Shown: one piece after another, positions 1-8,265 of the stretch
Numbering within the stretch: position 1 is the stretch's first letter
Layout: every line of letters begins with the position of its first letter
Assembly: GCF_013304735.1 (NCBI RefSeq)
Contig: NZ_JAAITI010000011.1
Span: 39,000 to 102,999 of the forward strand
From: Blautia luti
Lineage (GTDB): Bacteria > Bacillota > Clostridia > Lachnospirales > Lachnospiraceae
Direction: 5' to 3'
DNA: 64,000 bases
Notes under the pieces: generated by a model
The model's database searches: none
The model's input: only the letters and a program-made list of their open reading frames with translations
Told to the model about the DNA's origin: nothing
Program-made: the position numbers and the translations under genes

Positions 1-684
1 GAAACAATAGGAATTCAATTTACAGATGTTATTCCATATGCAACAAAAGTTGATGAGTTTGATCGTATAGAAGGAAAAGGAATAGCGGTTATTCAGGATT
101 TGATGATTCAAAGAGAAGTAGCCATGGTGACTAAATTGGTAGCTGAACATAAAATCAATAATAGAAGATATTTGCTCAAAGATGGCTCGTTGGAATACAG
201 AGTAGATCATTTAAGAAATGACAGAGAAAAGCGTCAGTTTCAAAAGAATTTTAGTTTTGTTGTTGGAGTATCAAAATCATTTAATCCAGAAAACTGTAAA
301 GATAAGAAAGGTAAGAATAATTCAAATATGATTGCTGATCTTCCGCTATATCATAGAACTCCAGTGAGTATGTATAGTTCTCCACGACTTGAAGGAATGA
401 GATATGCTGTATGGTATTTGAGAATAAGAGATAAAAGATATACGACAAATACTTTTGATGGCATTTTAAAAATAGAAAAAATATTGGTTACAGATGAACA
501 GATTCATAATGGCTTAGAAACAGAAGAAGTGGATTTAATTTCAGCAAACATAATAAATGAAAGAAATCCTGTCTGCTATGGAGCTGACAGTAGATGGGCA
601 AATCACTTGTATCCGGTTTATGTGACAGAGTGTTTTGCAAAAAGTAAGTATCTTAGTGATACAATGTTTTTGAATCTTTTTTAG
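1..684 (+). CDS. NurA-type nuclease, 5' end outside window
   Basis: The frame is open from base 1, so the start lies upstream and only the last 227 codons are seen. NurA proteins are single-strand endo/exonucleases that work with the HerA ATPase on DNA ends. Visible here are the motif DGSLEYR (bases about 181-201), which fits the metal-binding aspartate of NurA, and a following FVVGVSKS segment that fits the second conserved strand (G-x-S/V-K-S). The C-terminal end is ADSRWANHLYPVYVTE. It ends 11 bp before the HerA-type gene, and its stop overlaps the ribosome site of that gene, so the two are almost certainly co-transcribed. Base composition is AT-rich compared with genes after 15 kb. The family call rests on motif and neighbour; the missing N-terminus prevents a check of all catalytic residues. 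Confidence 0.7.
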   Translation, partial: ETIGIQFTDVIPYATKVDEFDRIEGKGIAVIQDLMIQREVAMVTKLVAEHKINNRRYLLKDGSLEYRVDHLRNDREKRQFQKNFSFVVGVSKSFNPENCKDKKGKNNSNMIADLPLYHRTPVSMYSSPRLEGMRYAVWYLRIRDKRYTTNTFDGILKIEKILVTDEQIHNGLETEEVDLISANIINERNPVCYGADSRWANHLYPVYVTECFAKSKYLSDTMFLNLF

Positions 685-695
685 GAGATAGTGTT

Positions 696-2366
696 ATGGG
701 AAAAGTGATAGGAAAAGTAATTGCGACAGAAAAGAATCCATCGACAATAGATGATTTTTATTTTTGGACAAAACAGGATTTGATATTAAACCCTTTCGAT
801 GTTGTGAAAGTTAATCATCTTCAACATAGTGTTTCTTATGGTGTCATTGAAGAAATATCTCATATTACAGATACTGCAAATTTTTTGGCAGATTATGTGT
901 CGAACGATTTTGGAGATGTCGATGCAACAGAAAATACACATCGTATTGGAATGAACTATGTAAAAGCAAAAGTTATAGGAAATACGGGAAATATATATAT
1001 TCCTTTGATTAATAATCAAAAAGTTGAATTGGCAAATGAAGATGAAGTGGCAGAAGCTTTGGGACTTAAAAATGTCAAAAATCCAGTGACATGTGGTTAT
1101 TTGGAAATGTATAATGGACACGAGGATAACATCAAGCTGCCGGTTCAAATGGATTCTCGTTTTTTGATTGGTCCAGAAGGGGCACATTTAAACATTTCAG
1201 GAATATCTGGACTTGCAGCAAAAACTTCATATGCTATGTTTCTTTTAAAGGCAATTCAAGATAAGTGCATGAGTAATCCAGAGCAAGACGATGATGTCGC
1301 TTTTGTTTTGTTTAATGTGAAAGGAAAGGACTTGCTTGCTTTGGATGAGCCTAATGAATACGAATCAGTTGCCGAGAAAAATGCAACCTATGCTCTTTAT
1401 GAAAAATTACATATGTCAACAGAACCATTTAAGAATGTTCAATATTACTATCCGTATGCAGAAAATAAGATTGGAAATACCTATTTACATAGAGAAGCAT
1501 ATGATAACCAAAGAAGTCAGGGAAAAGCACATCTATATAAGTATTCATATGAAGAAGATAAAGACAATTTGGATTTGATGTTTGCAAGTATGGATGATCC
1601 ACAGCAGACAATGGATTCGATTCTGAACTATATTATTTCTAATCAAGGGAGTTTTGGAGGACTTGATGGATGGGACGATTTTTTGGATGAAGTTCAAAAG
1701 TATTGTAAAGCTGGATCTGGTGGAGATAAGGAAATAACAGTAAACAGTTGGAGAAAATTCAATAGAATTATAAGAAAGTCTATTTATCGAAATGAGATTT
1801 TTGATTCTGTACGAGATAATGGTGAAGAGGTTCGAATTGGAGAAGCGCTGAAACATATAAAAAAGGACGAAGTCCATGTTATTGATATTGCAAAATTAAA
1901 TGAAGATATGCAGGGCTTCGTATTTGGAGATGCGATTAGAGCTATTTATGATTTACAGTTAGGTCAATTTAGTGAAGATAAAGATGTCAATCCGCCGAAA
2001 AAAATAGTTATTTTTATTGATGAGTTAAATAAGTATGCTTCGACTGATACGCCTAAGAGTTCACCAATCTTACGTCAGATTTTAGATATTGCAGAAAGAG
2101 GACGTTCATTGGGAATAATTCTTTTTTCAGCAGAACAATTTAGAAGTGCTATACATAACCGTGTAACGGGAAACTGTTCTACGCATGCATATGGAAGGAC
2201 TAATGCAATCGAAATTGCAAAGCCTGATTATAAATTTGTGCCACCGGTATACAAGAACATGATGACTCGTTTGAAACAAGGTGAATATATAGTACAAAAT
2301 CCTGTATTTCGGTCATTACTTAATATTAAATTTCCTAAGCCGATTTACAAACAATATAAACAGTAG
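696..2366 (+). CDS. HerA-type hexameric DNA translocase ATPase
   Basis: This 556-residue protein fits the HerA/FtsK-like ATPases that pump DNA and pair with nucleases. The first 100 residues look like the HAS-barrel that docks a NurA partner. The P-loop is a variant, GISGLAAKTS (about residues 169-178), with alanine where the last glycycine-type position is usually glycine. Walker B is IVIFIDELNKYA (about 436-447). A typical HerA C-terminal block follows: ILRQILDIAERGRSLGI, then LFSAEQ, then a tail ending KFPKPIYKQ that resembles the C-terminal brace. The start has a good ribosome site (TTAGGAG) that overlaps the stop of the nuclease gene. HerA proteins in bacteria are common in defence operons, and here the gene lies between a nuclease and a GHKL ATPase. 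Confidence 0.85.
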   Translation: MGKVIGKVIATEKNPSTIDDFYFWTKQDLILNPFDVVKVNHLQHSVSYGVIEEISHITDTANFLADYVSNDFGDVDATENTHRIGMNYVKAKVIGNTGNIYIPLINNQKVELANEDEVAEALGLKNVKNPVTCGYLEMYNGHEDNIKLPVQMDSRFLIGPEGAHLNISGISGLAAKTSYAMFLLKAIQDKCMSNPEQDDDVAFVLFNVKGKDLLALDEPNEYESVAEKNATYALYEKLHMSTEPFKNVQYYYPYAENKIGNTYLHREAYDNQRSQGKAHLYKYSYEEDKDNLDLMFASMDDPQQTMDSILNYIISNQGSFGGLDGWDDFLDEVQKYCKAGSGGDKEITVNSWRKFNRIIRKSIYRNEIFDSVRDNGEEVRIGEALKHIKKDEVHVIDIAKLNEDMQGFVFGDAIRAIYDLQLGQFSEDKDVNPPKKIVIFIDELNKYASTDTPKSSPILRQILDIAERGRSLGIILFSAEQFRSAIHNRVTGNCSTHAYGRTNAIEIAKPDYKFVPPVYKNMMTRLKQGEYIVQNPVFRSLLNIKFPKPIYKQYKQ

Positions 2367-2380
2367 AGGGGTATTTGAAT

Positions 2381-3949
2381 ATGGCTGTAGGAAAAAATTT
2401 CCTTGAAAATTTAACAGTAGCTATGTATGAAAATAGTTTTACTGTATATAGAGAGTTTGTGCAGAACGCAGCAGATTCTATTGATAAGGCAATTGCCAGT
2501 AAGCTGGCAGAGCCAGATGATTTTTATATAGATATTTCTATTGAATATTCTAAGCGAAGAATTTGTGTATATGACAATGCATGTGGTATTCCGATACATT
2601 TATTTAAGAAAAAAATGTTGGATGTAGCAGATTCTGATAAAGATCGAGATACAGAAAAAGGATTTCGAGGAATAGGAAGATTAGCAGGTTTAGGGTATTG
2701 TGATAAACTAATTTTCCGAACGACATCAAAGGGTGAAGATAAGGAATCTATTATTACGTGGGATGGAGTTAAATTAAAAGAGATTGTTGATGATCCGACA
2801 CAGCATCCATCTTCAGAAGAATTGATTAATACAATTACAGAAATTGAATATAAATCGGCAGACGAAGATGATCATTTTTTTGAAGTAATTATGGAAGACG
2901 TTATTTTTGAAAGTGATGATTTGTTGGATGAGGAACAGGTAATAAAATACTTACAGGCTGTATCACCAGTGCCGTACGCAAATTATTTTATATTTTCATC
3001 AAAAATTCAGGACTTTGCTAATGAAAATAATTTTAAAATAGATGAGTATACAATTACTGTGAATGGAAATCAGTTATTTAAGCCTTATAAAACGAATTTA
3101 CTTGAGGGTACATCGGATAATAGCAAATCATACGATGAAATTAAAGATGTTGCTTTTAAAATTTTCAAAGGTAATGATGGAAAACCAATTGCTTGGATGT
3201 GGTATGGAATCGCAAAGTTTGAAAAACAGATACCGGTTGTAAATGAAATGAGATGTATTCGTCTGAGGAAAGAGAATATTCAAATTGGCGATGAGTCAAC
3301 TATAGGATATCCAAAATACTTTAAAGAACAACGTGGAAACAGTTACTTTATTGGTGAAGTTTTTGCTGTTGATAATGGATTAATTCCTAATGCCAGACGA
3401 GATTATTTTAATCAAAATCCTGCAACAAAACAATTTGAAAAAGTATTGAAGCCTTTTTTTTATTCGGAACTTTATAATTTATATCATTATGCAAGTAAGG
3501 TTAGAAGTGCACAAAAAACGATGAGTAATTTCCAAAAAAAGGAAGAAGAATACAAAGAAAAATTGAATAACGCCGGATTTATTGATACTGAAGAGAGAGA
3601 GACAGCACAAAAGGAACTAGAAGAAGAACGTGCCAAGTCCCTAAAAGCACAGCGTGAAATAGAAAATCGTCGTAAAGATGCTGATGAAAATGAAGTTCTG
3701 AATAGAGTATTTAACGAAATAGAAAAAACTTATAAGCATTCGGATTCGCAAGAAGAACCAACTCAAAAAAAGAAAAATGGTTCTGAAAAAGGCGAGAAGG
3801 GTAATAAATATTTAACACAATCATTATCAAAGTATGGGAAAAAAGAGCAAAAATTGATTGCAAAAATATATAATATTATCAAAATGATTTTACCTAAAGA
3901 TTATTCGGAAATGGTAATAAAAAAAATACAGGAAGAGTTGAGCAAATAA
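2381..3949 (+). CDS. GHKL ATPase, Hsp90/MORC-like
   Basis: This 522-residue ATPase of the Hsp90/MutL/MORC fold was started at ATG 2381, ten bases after AGAGGGG; an in-frame TTG at 2375 lies too close to that site. The Bergerat-fold motifs are visible: REFVQNAADSID (E25, N29, D32), DNACGIP (D65, G69) and the lid GFRGIGRLAG (94-103). A middle region of about residues 130-350 would be the S5/transducer part. Residues about 365-460 are rich in K, E, Q and R and look like a coiled coil, followed by a basic C-terminus. The ORF begins 14 bp after the HerA gene. Prokaryotic MORC-like ATPases are known from restriction and other conflict operons, which suits a DNA clamp or sensor role; that role is inferred. 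Confidence 0.75.
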   Translation: MAVGKNFLENLTVAMYENSFTVYREFVQNAADSIDKAIASKLAEPDDFYIDISIEYSKRRICVYDNACGIPIHLFKKKMLDVADSDKDRDTEKGFRGIGRLAGLGYCDKLIFRTTSKGEDKESIITWDGVKLKEIVDDPTQHPSSEELINTITEIEYKSADEDDHFFEVIMEDVIFESDDLLDEEQVIKYLQAVSPVPYANYFIFSSKIQDFANENNFKIDEYTITVNGNQLFKPYKTNLLEGTSDNSKSYDEIKDVAFKIFKGNDGKPIAWMWYGIAKFEKQIPVVNEMRCIRLRKENIQIGDESTIGYPKYFKEQRGNSYFIGEVFAVDNGLIPNARRDYFNQNPATKQFEKVLKPFFYSELYNLYHYASKVRSAQKTMSNFQKKEEEYKEKLNNAGFIDTEERETAQKELEEERAKSLKAQREIENRRKDADENEVLNRVFNEIEKTYKHSDSQEEPTQKKKNGSEKGEKGNKYLTQSLSKYGKKEQKLIAKIYNIIKMILPKDYSEMVIKKIQEELSK

Positions 3950-5812
3950 ATGAGAAAGATTTTGCTTGTTGAACCAAATTATAAAAATAAATATCCGCCA
4001 ATGGGACTTATGAAAATTGCAACTTATTATAGGCGGTTAGGGGATGATGTTACTTTTTTTAAGGGTAATCTTAAAGAACTTGTTTTGAACAACACATATG
4101 AAGCACTTTTAAAACAGTTATATGCTAATGACGATACAATTTTTTGGGAAAAATATAAACCTCAGATATGTAAATATATTGCACGAGGAACCAAGGAAGC
4201 ATTAGGCGAAATCCCTTTAGTAAATGAAAACATAATTATATTTGAACTTTTGAAATATTATAGAAGATATTTCAGAAATAAGGAATATTTCAAAGCAGAA
4301 AACAGAATATACGATAGAGTTGGTATAACTACATTATTTACATTTTATTGGGACATTACAATACAGACCATTAATTTTGCAAAACAGCTCTGTAAAAATG
4401 AAAAGGATGTTATGATTGGTGGGGTCATGGCATCCATTTTGCCGGATCAAGTCGAACAAGCAACGGGTATTAGGCCGTATGTAGGAACATTGAGCACTCC
4501 AGGACAGTTAGACCCGGGAAATGACATGATTATTGATATACTTCCACTTGATTATTCAATTTTAGAAGAAATTGATTATGTATATCCTGCCAATGATGGA
4601 TATTTGGCATATATGACCCGAGGCTGTATCAACAAGTGTGCATTTTGTGCAGTTCCTAAACTTGAACCGGAATATAAAGATTTTCTTCCAATTACGGAGC
4701 AAATTGAATATACTAATCAAAAATTTGGCGGAAAGAAAGATTTATTATTATTAGATAACAATGTTCTGGCATCTTGTCAGTATGATCATGTTATTGATGA
4801 AATAAAAAAAGCTGGTTTTACGGTGGGAAGTACCTTTGTTCCTCCTAATATGTTTGAAATTGCGGTGAAAAACCTCAAAGAAGGATATAATGAACGAGGA
4901 TACATTAAAACTGTAGTTAGACAGTACAAATTATTGATTGAAAAATATGGTGAAAAAATACAGGATGTATATGATCTTTTAGAAGAACACTATCTGTTAA
5001 ATGATTATACTGCCAAAAAAGAAGCTGTATTTGAGACATATGATGTTGTAAAACCATTATTTGAGGAGTTCTATAAAAGAAAAGGGCGAAAACGATATGT
5101 TGATTTCAATCAAGGTATTGATTCAAGATTGATAAATGATGCTAATATGGAAAAAATGTTTGAGATACCTGTGAGACCAGTTCGTATTGCATTTGATCAC
5201 TGGAAACTACATGAACGTTATGAAGAGGCTGTTAGAACAGCAGTGCGTCATGGACACACAAGCCTTTCGAATTATGTTTTGTATAATTTCGAGGATAAAC
5301 CATTGGAATTATATTGGAGACTTAAGTTGAATGTAGATTTGTGTGAAGAACTAGGAATTAGTATTTATTCTTTTCCAATGAAATATCATCCAATTGAAGA
5401 TCCAGAGTACTTTAGCAATAGAGACTATATTGGACTATATTGGAATAGAAAGTTTATTCGTACTATCCAAGCGGTTTTGAATTCAACCAAAGGGAAAGTT
5501 GGAAAAGGAAAAGAATTTTTTGAAAAGGCTTTTGGCAGTAATGATGACGAATTTAATAAGTTGTTGCTTATGCCGGAAGCAATGATCATATATAGATTCT
5601 ATTTTGAAGAAATTGGGCTCACTGATGAATGGTGGGAACATTATAGTGCTCTTACAGAAATACAGAAAGGTATAGTTAACCCTATTATTTACAGCAATAT
5701 CTTTGATGAGTATGAAGAAACAGTAGAGGATGAGGATTGTTTAAAAGTGTTGTCATATTATAGAATACGGCGAGAAGATGCAGAAAGTGCTATAAAAGGG
5801 AAATTCAGTTAA
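3950..5812 (+). CDS. Radical SAM protein in the NurA-HerA-GHKL operon
   Basis: The ATG follows the TAA of the GHKL gene with no gap, so translation is probably coupled. The 620-residue protein starts with KILLVEPNYKNKYPPMGLMK, typical of the N-terminal Rossmann-like domain of B12-type radical SAM proteins, but I do not see the cobalamin DxHxxG motif. The iron-sulphur motif is CINKCAFC (C226, C230, C233). Further radical SAM strands include LLLLDNNVL and YVDFNQGIDSRLIND. A long stretch of about 80 residues (roughly 300-380) separates these two segments and looks like an insertion in the barrel. Such enzymes do radical chemistry on nucleotides, RNA, peptides or small molecules; the substrate cannot be read from the sequence. 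It is the last gene of the operon. Confidence 0.8.
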   Translation: MRKILLVEPNYKNKYPPMGLMKIATYYRRLGDDVTFFKGNLKELVLNNTYEALLKQLYANDDTIFWEKYKPQICKYIARGTKEALGEIPLVNENIIIFELLKYYRRYFRNKEYFKAENRIYDRVGITTLFTFYWDITIQTINFAKQLCKNEKDVMIGGVMASILPDQVEQATGIRPYVGTLSTPGQLDPGNDMIIDILPLDYSILEEIDYVYPANDGYLAYMTRGCINKCAFCAVPKLEPEYKDFLPITEQIEYTNQKFGGKKDLLLLDNNVLASCQYDHVIDEIKKAGFTVGSTFVPPNMFEIAVKNLKEGYNERGYIKTVVRQYKLLIEKYGEKIQDVYDLLEEHYLLNDYTAKKEAVFETYDVVKPLFEEFYKRKGRKRYVDFNQGIDSRLINDANMEKMFEIPVRPVRIAFDHWKLHERYEEAVRTAVRHGHTSLSNYVLYNFEDKPLELYWRLKLNVDLCEELGISIYSFPMKYHPIEDPEYFSNRDYIGLYWNRKFIRTIQAVLNSTKGKVGKGKEFFEKAFGSNDDEFNKLLLMPEAMIIYRFYFEEIGLTDEWWEHYSALTEIQKGIVNPIIYSNIFDEYEETVEDEDCLKVLSYYRIRREDAESAIKGKFS

Positions 5813-5867
5813 TCGGGTTTTCCTTTTTACAATAAATTTGTCAAAAATAATTGATGGATTGCTTTAT

Positions 5868-5896
5868 AGTACTATTCATAGAAAACATGGTATAAT
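5868..5896 (+). promoter_or_regulatory. Possible promoter of the DUF3841 gene
   Basis: A perfect TATAAT sits at 5891-5896, 33 bp before the ATG at 5929. No convincing -35 hexamer lies 16-18 bp upstream, so the call is weak. It would give the DUF3841 gene its own transcript, separate from the radical SAM operon. Confidence 0.35.
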
Positions 5897-5928
5897 TGGC
5901 AGATGAAGAATATGAGGGGAAGAGAAGC

Positions 5929-6411
5929 ATGCAGTTATGGACTTTACAACCATTAGAAATTTGGAAAATCCTTCAACAATCCGATAGCTTTCATTGTAAC
6001 CCTGAAAAGTGTTCTATGCCGGAATTTCAAGAGCAATATGGCTGGCTTGTAGAGCAAATGTGCAACAAGATAGGTCCTGCACCACGAGGAATTGAATTAC
6101 CTGTATGGGCATGGTACAAACAGAATTGGAAAAACAGAAAACCAGATCTTCGATCAGAACGCTGGACTTGCGGACTGGAAGATCAGGATTATGTGTGTAT
6201 GGAGCTATCAATTGACGAAAAACGAGTTGTATTGTCGGATTTTGATTCTTGGGGAATTATATTAAATAATGGCTTGATTTCCCAATCTGAGGAAGAAGAT
6301 GAACAATTGGAAAATAAGTATGAACAATTATCTGACAGTGAAAAAAAGCGTTATAAATATGAAAATAGAAGATGTCCAAGCTGTGAGATTCTTCCGTACG
6401 GGAATTTATAA
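5929..6411 (+). CDS. DUF3841 protein, probable frameshift near the 3' end
   Basis: Members of DUF3841 are short Firmicutes proteins of unknown function. ATG 5929 has GAGGGGAAGAG upstream and starts the family-like MQLWTLQPLEIW; a TTG at 5896 is in frame but unsupported. The core fits the family: WLVEQM, a PVWAWY motif (about residues 66-71), KPDLR and LLSDFDSW-like VVLSDFDSW. The annotated end, after SEKKRYKYE, does not look like the family. In the +1 frame, after the A-run at 6341-6347, bases run on as a peptide containing EDVQAVRFF and ending GIYKR before TGA, which is closer to the usual DUF3841 tail. A frameshift or sequencing error in that A-run is therefore likely. Confidence 0.75.
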   Translation: MQLWTLQPLEIWKILQQSDSFHCNPEKCSMPEFQEQYGWLVEQMCNKIGPAPRGIELPVWAWYKQNWKNRKPDLRSERWTCGLEDQDYVCMELSIDEKRVVLSDFDSWGIILNNGLISQSEEEDEQLENKYEQLSDSEKKRYKYENRRCPSCEILPYGNL

Positions 6412-6506
6412 AAGGTGATTTGAGTTGGTAATATGTGAGCAGAGTAATAATCTTCATATACTTATGAAAAAAGACTTTTAACAATAGTAGAACGGGATAA
6501 GATTTT

Positions 6507-7166
6507 ATGCGAATACTTATGCTAGGTAACAGCTTTACTTTTGCCAATCATATGCCAGATATATTGGCTAGACTCACTGGTGCAGAGGTAGTTCATCACA
6601 CTCGTGGTGGTGCGAGGTTGGCGGAGCAGCTGAATGAAAAGACAAGGATGGGAAAGCTGACACAAAGTGCACTTTGGAATGAAAAATGGGACTATGTTGT
6701 GTTACAGGAAATGAGTAATGGTCCGATTACTTCAAAGAAAAAGTTTCTGCAAAATGTGGAGCTTCTATGCAAGCAGATTTCCGACTGCGGTGCTGTTCCG
6801 ATTCTGTATGCAACATGGGCGTATGAACGTGACAGTAAGCAACTGGAAGCTTTGGGAATGGAGTATGATGAGATGTATCAAAAAATGTATGCATCTTATC
6901 ATGAAGCAGCTGAATTGACAGGGGCATTGATTGCTGATGTGGGACAAAGATTTTATGAAATAGCAGATCAAAAGAGAATTTATGCTTCCGATGGCTGTCA
7001 TCCGAATGAGATGGGTTCTATAATTGCAGCAGAAACAATTGCTGCGGTTATTCGAGAAGATCAGGAGAAAAAGAATACGGATAATACGCTTGCATATTAC
7101 AACCAAAATGTGCTGAATTTTATTTGTACGACACAGTCTGTTGATTTGTATACGGTAAATAGTTAG
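6507..7166 (+). CDS. SGNH/GDSL-type hydrolase
   Basis: A 219-residue cytoplasmic protein (no signal peptide) of the SGNH hydrolase fold, which cleaves esters, often acyl or acetyl groups on sugars or lipids. Block I is LMLGNSFT with the nucleophile serine (S9). The glycine and asparagine blocks are less clear (RGGARLAEQL; WDYVVLQEMSNGP). Block V is SDGCHPNE, giving the Asp and His of the triad near residues 165-169. The normal domain ends around residue 190. The last residues and the stop codon come from the left end of the IS66 element (GTAAATAGTTAG), so the native C-terminus may have been altered by insertion. Confidence 0.75.
   Translation: MRILMLGNSFTFANHMPDILARLTGAEVVHHTRGGARLAEQLNEKTRMGKLTQSALWNEKWDYVVLQEMSNGPITSKKKFLQNVELLCKQISDCGAVPILYATWAYERDSKQLEALGMEYDEMYQKMYASYHEAAELTGALIADVGQRFYEIADQKRIYASDGCHPNEMGSIIAAETIAAVIREDQEKKNTDNTLAYYNQNVLNFICTTQSVDLYTVNS
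7144..7159 (+). repeat. Left inverted repeat of the IS66 element
   Basis: The 16 bases ATTTGTATACGGTAAA match the reverse complement of 9934-9949 perfectly. Beyond them, inward, the two ends remain loosely similar (TAGTTAGTACCG against CTATCCGTACTG). Confidence 0.75.
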
Positions 7167-7237
7167 TACCGTGCTTTTCACCTAAAACCATGAGATAATC
7201 CCTTTGTAAAACTAAAAGTTTTTTAAAGGAGGATCTT

Positions 7238-7624
7238 ATGGATAAGATCACACGTCAGGTCCGCATTGAACATTGGACCCAGATCATGAATGAATGTTTG
7301 AACAGCGGTATGAATAAAACTGAATGGTGCCGGGCTAATGGGATCTCAGACAAACAATTCTTTTACTGGCAAAGGATTCTCAGAAAAGAAGCTTTTGCTG
7401 CTTCGACATCAAAGGACCTTTCGGTTATCACAGACCCGGCAGATGAAACCAGCCCACAAAAGATTTCGTTCGCAGAGATCAGCATTCCAATAAAACAGGA
7501 GTCTGTCAGAAATGGATTCCATCCGGATATCATCCTCCGAAAAGGACCGGTCTCTGTAGAGATATCCAATTCCGTTTCAGCAGAACTCCTGTCACGTATC
7601 GGAGATATCTTTCATGCTGAATGA
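7238..7624 (+). CDS. tnpA: IS66 accessory protein TnpA (OrfA)
   Basis: A 128-residue protein with an N-terminal helix-turn-helix of the IS66 TnpA type: GMNKTEWCRANGISDKQFF (about residues 27-46) followed by YWQR. It is needed with TnpB for IS66 transposition and probably binds the element ends. The start has AAGGAGGATCTT upstream. The C-terminal half is a variable linker. It overlaps tnpB by 11 bp, which is typical for translational coupling in this family. Confidence 0.9.
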   Translation: MDKITRQVRIEHWTQIMNECLNSGMNKTEWCRANGISDKQFFYWQRILRKEAFAASTSKDLSVITDPADETSPQKISFAEISIPIKQESVRNGFHPDIILRKGPVSVEISNSVSAELLSRIGDIFHAE

Positions 7625-7973
7625 TGCTTCCGGGTTCCGCAGGATCTATCTCGCTACCGGCTACACAGATCTGAGACGTGGTATGGAGGGGCTTGCATCC
7701 ATTATCAAGTTCAATTTTCAGCTGGATCCGTATCAAAAAGATATTCTGTTCCTGTTCTGCGGAAGACGTACTGACCGCATCAAAGGGCTGGTCTGGGAAG
7801 GCGACGGCTTCCTGCTTCTATACAAAAGACTGGAGTTGGGTGCATTCAACTGGCCCCGCACAAAAGAAGAAGCATTGGAGATCACCCCAGAGCAGTACCA
7901 ATATCTCATGCAGGGACTGGAAATTGTTGCACGCCATCCGATCCAGGAAGTCAGACCGGATAAGATCTTATAA
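7614..7973 (+). CDS. tnpB: IS66 accessory protein TnpB (OrfB)
   Basis: A 119-residue IS66 Orf2-type protein, full length for the family. Diagnostic segments are YLATGYTDLRRGMEGLA near the N-terminus, DILFLFCGRRTDRIKGLVWE in the middle, and LYKRLELGAFNWPR after it. Its biochemical role is not well defined, but it is required for transposition in several IS66 elements. It overlaps the end of tnpA by 11 bp. Confidence 0.95.
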   Translation: MLNDASGFRRIYLATGYTDLRRGMEGLASIIKFNFQLDPYQKDILFLFCGRRTDRIKGLVWEGDGFLLLYKRLELGAFNWPRTKEEALEITPEQYQYLMQGLEIVARHPIQEVRPDKIL

Positions 7974-8265
7974 GATCCTGTGCAAAACAGAGAAAATAAA
8001 AAAACATCTTCCAATCATCATAAGTCCTGAAAAAGAGTTATCCACTTTTCATAATTCCGCTGCCTTCATTTATTCAGGAGTACTTTCAGGCCCCTTTACA
8101 GGGCTTGTGGATAAGTACTCTGAAAAGCCCGAAAAACTAATAGTTTTTTGAGTTTTTCAGAGTATTCATCTATTAGTAAAAATGACGAATACCCTGTCTG
8201 CCTGATTCGCTTTTTCTTTATCTTTGCGTTACAATAGGAACATCAGATAAAGGAGAACGGCATCC
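7974..8265 (+). other. Structured gap between tnpB and tnpC
   Basis: No gene is evident in these 292 bp. They hold a set of inverted words: TTATCCAC near 8039 with GTGGATAA near 8108, AGTACTTTCAGG facing a later AGTACTCTGAAA, and CCCCTTTACAGGG-type hairpin bases around 8091-8104. A terminator-like hairpin or a control structure limiting tnpC expression is possible. The tnpC ribosome site (AAAGGAGAA) closes the gap. Confidence 0.4.

Noticed and set aside
7678..8151. 157-codon forward ORF overlapping tnpB
   Set aside because: Out of frame with tnpB, which is intact and full length for IS66 Orf2.
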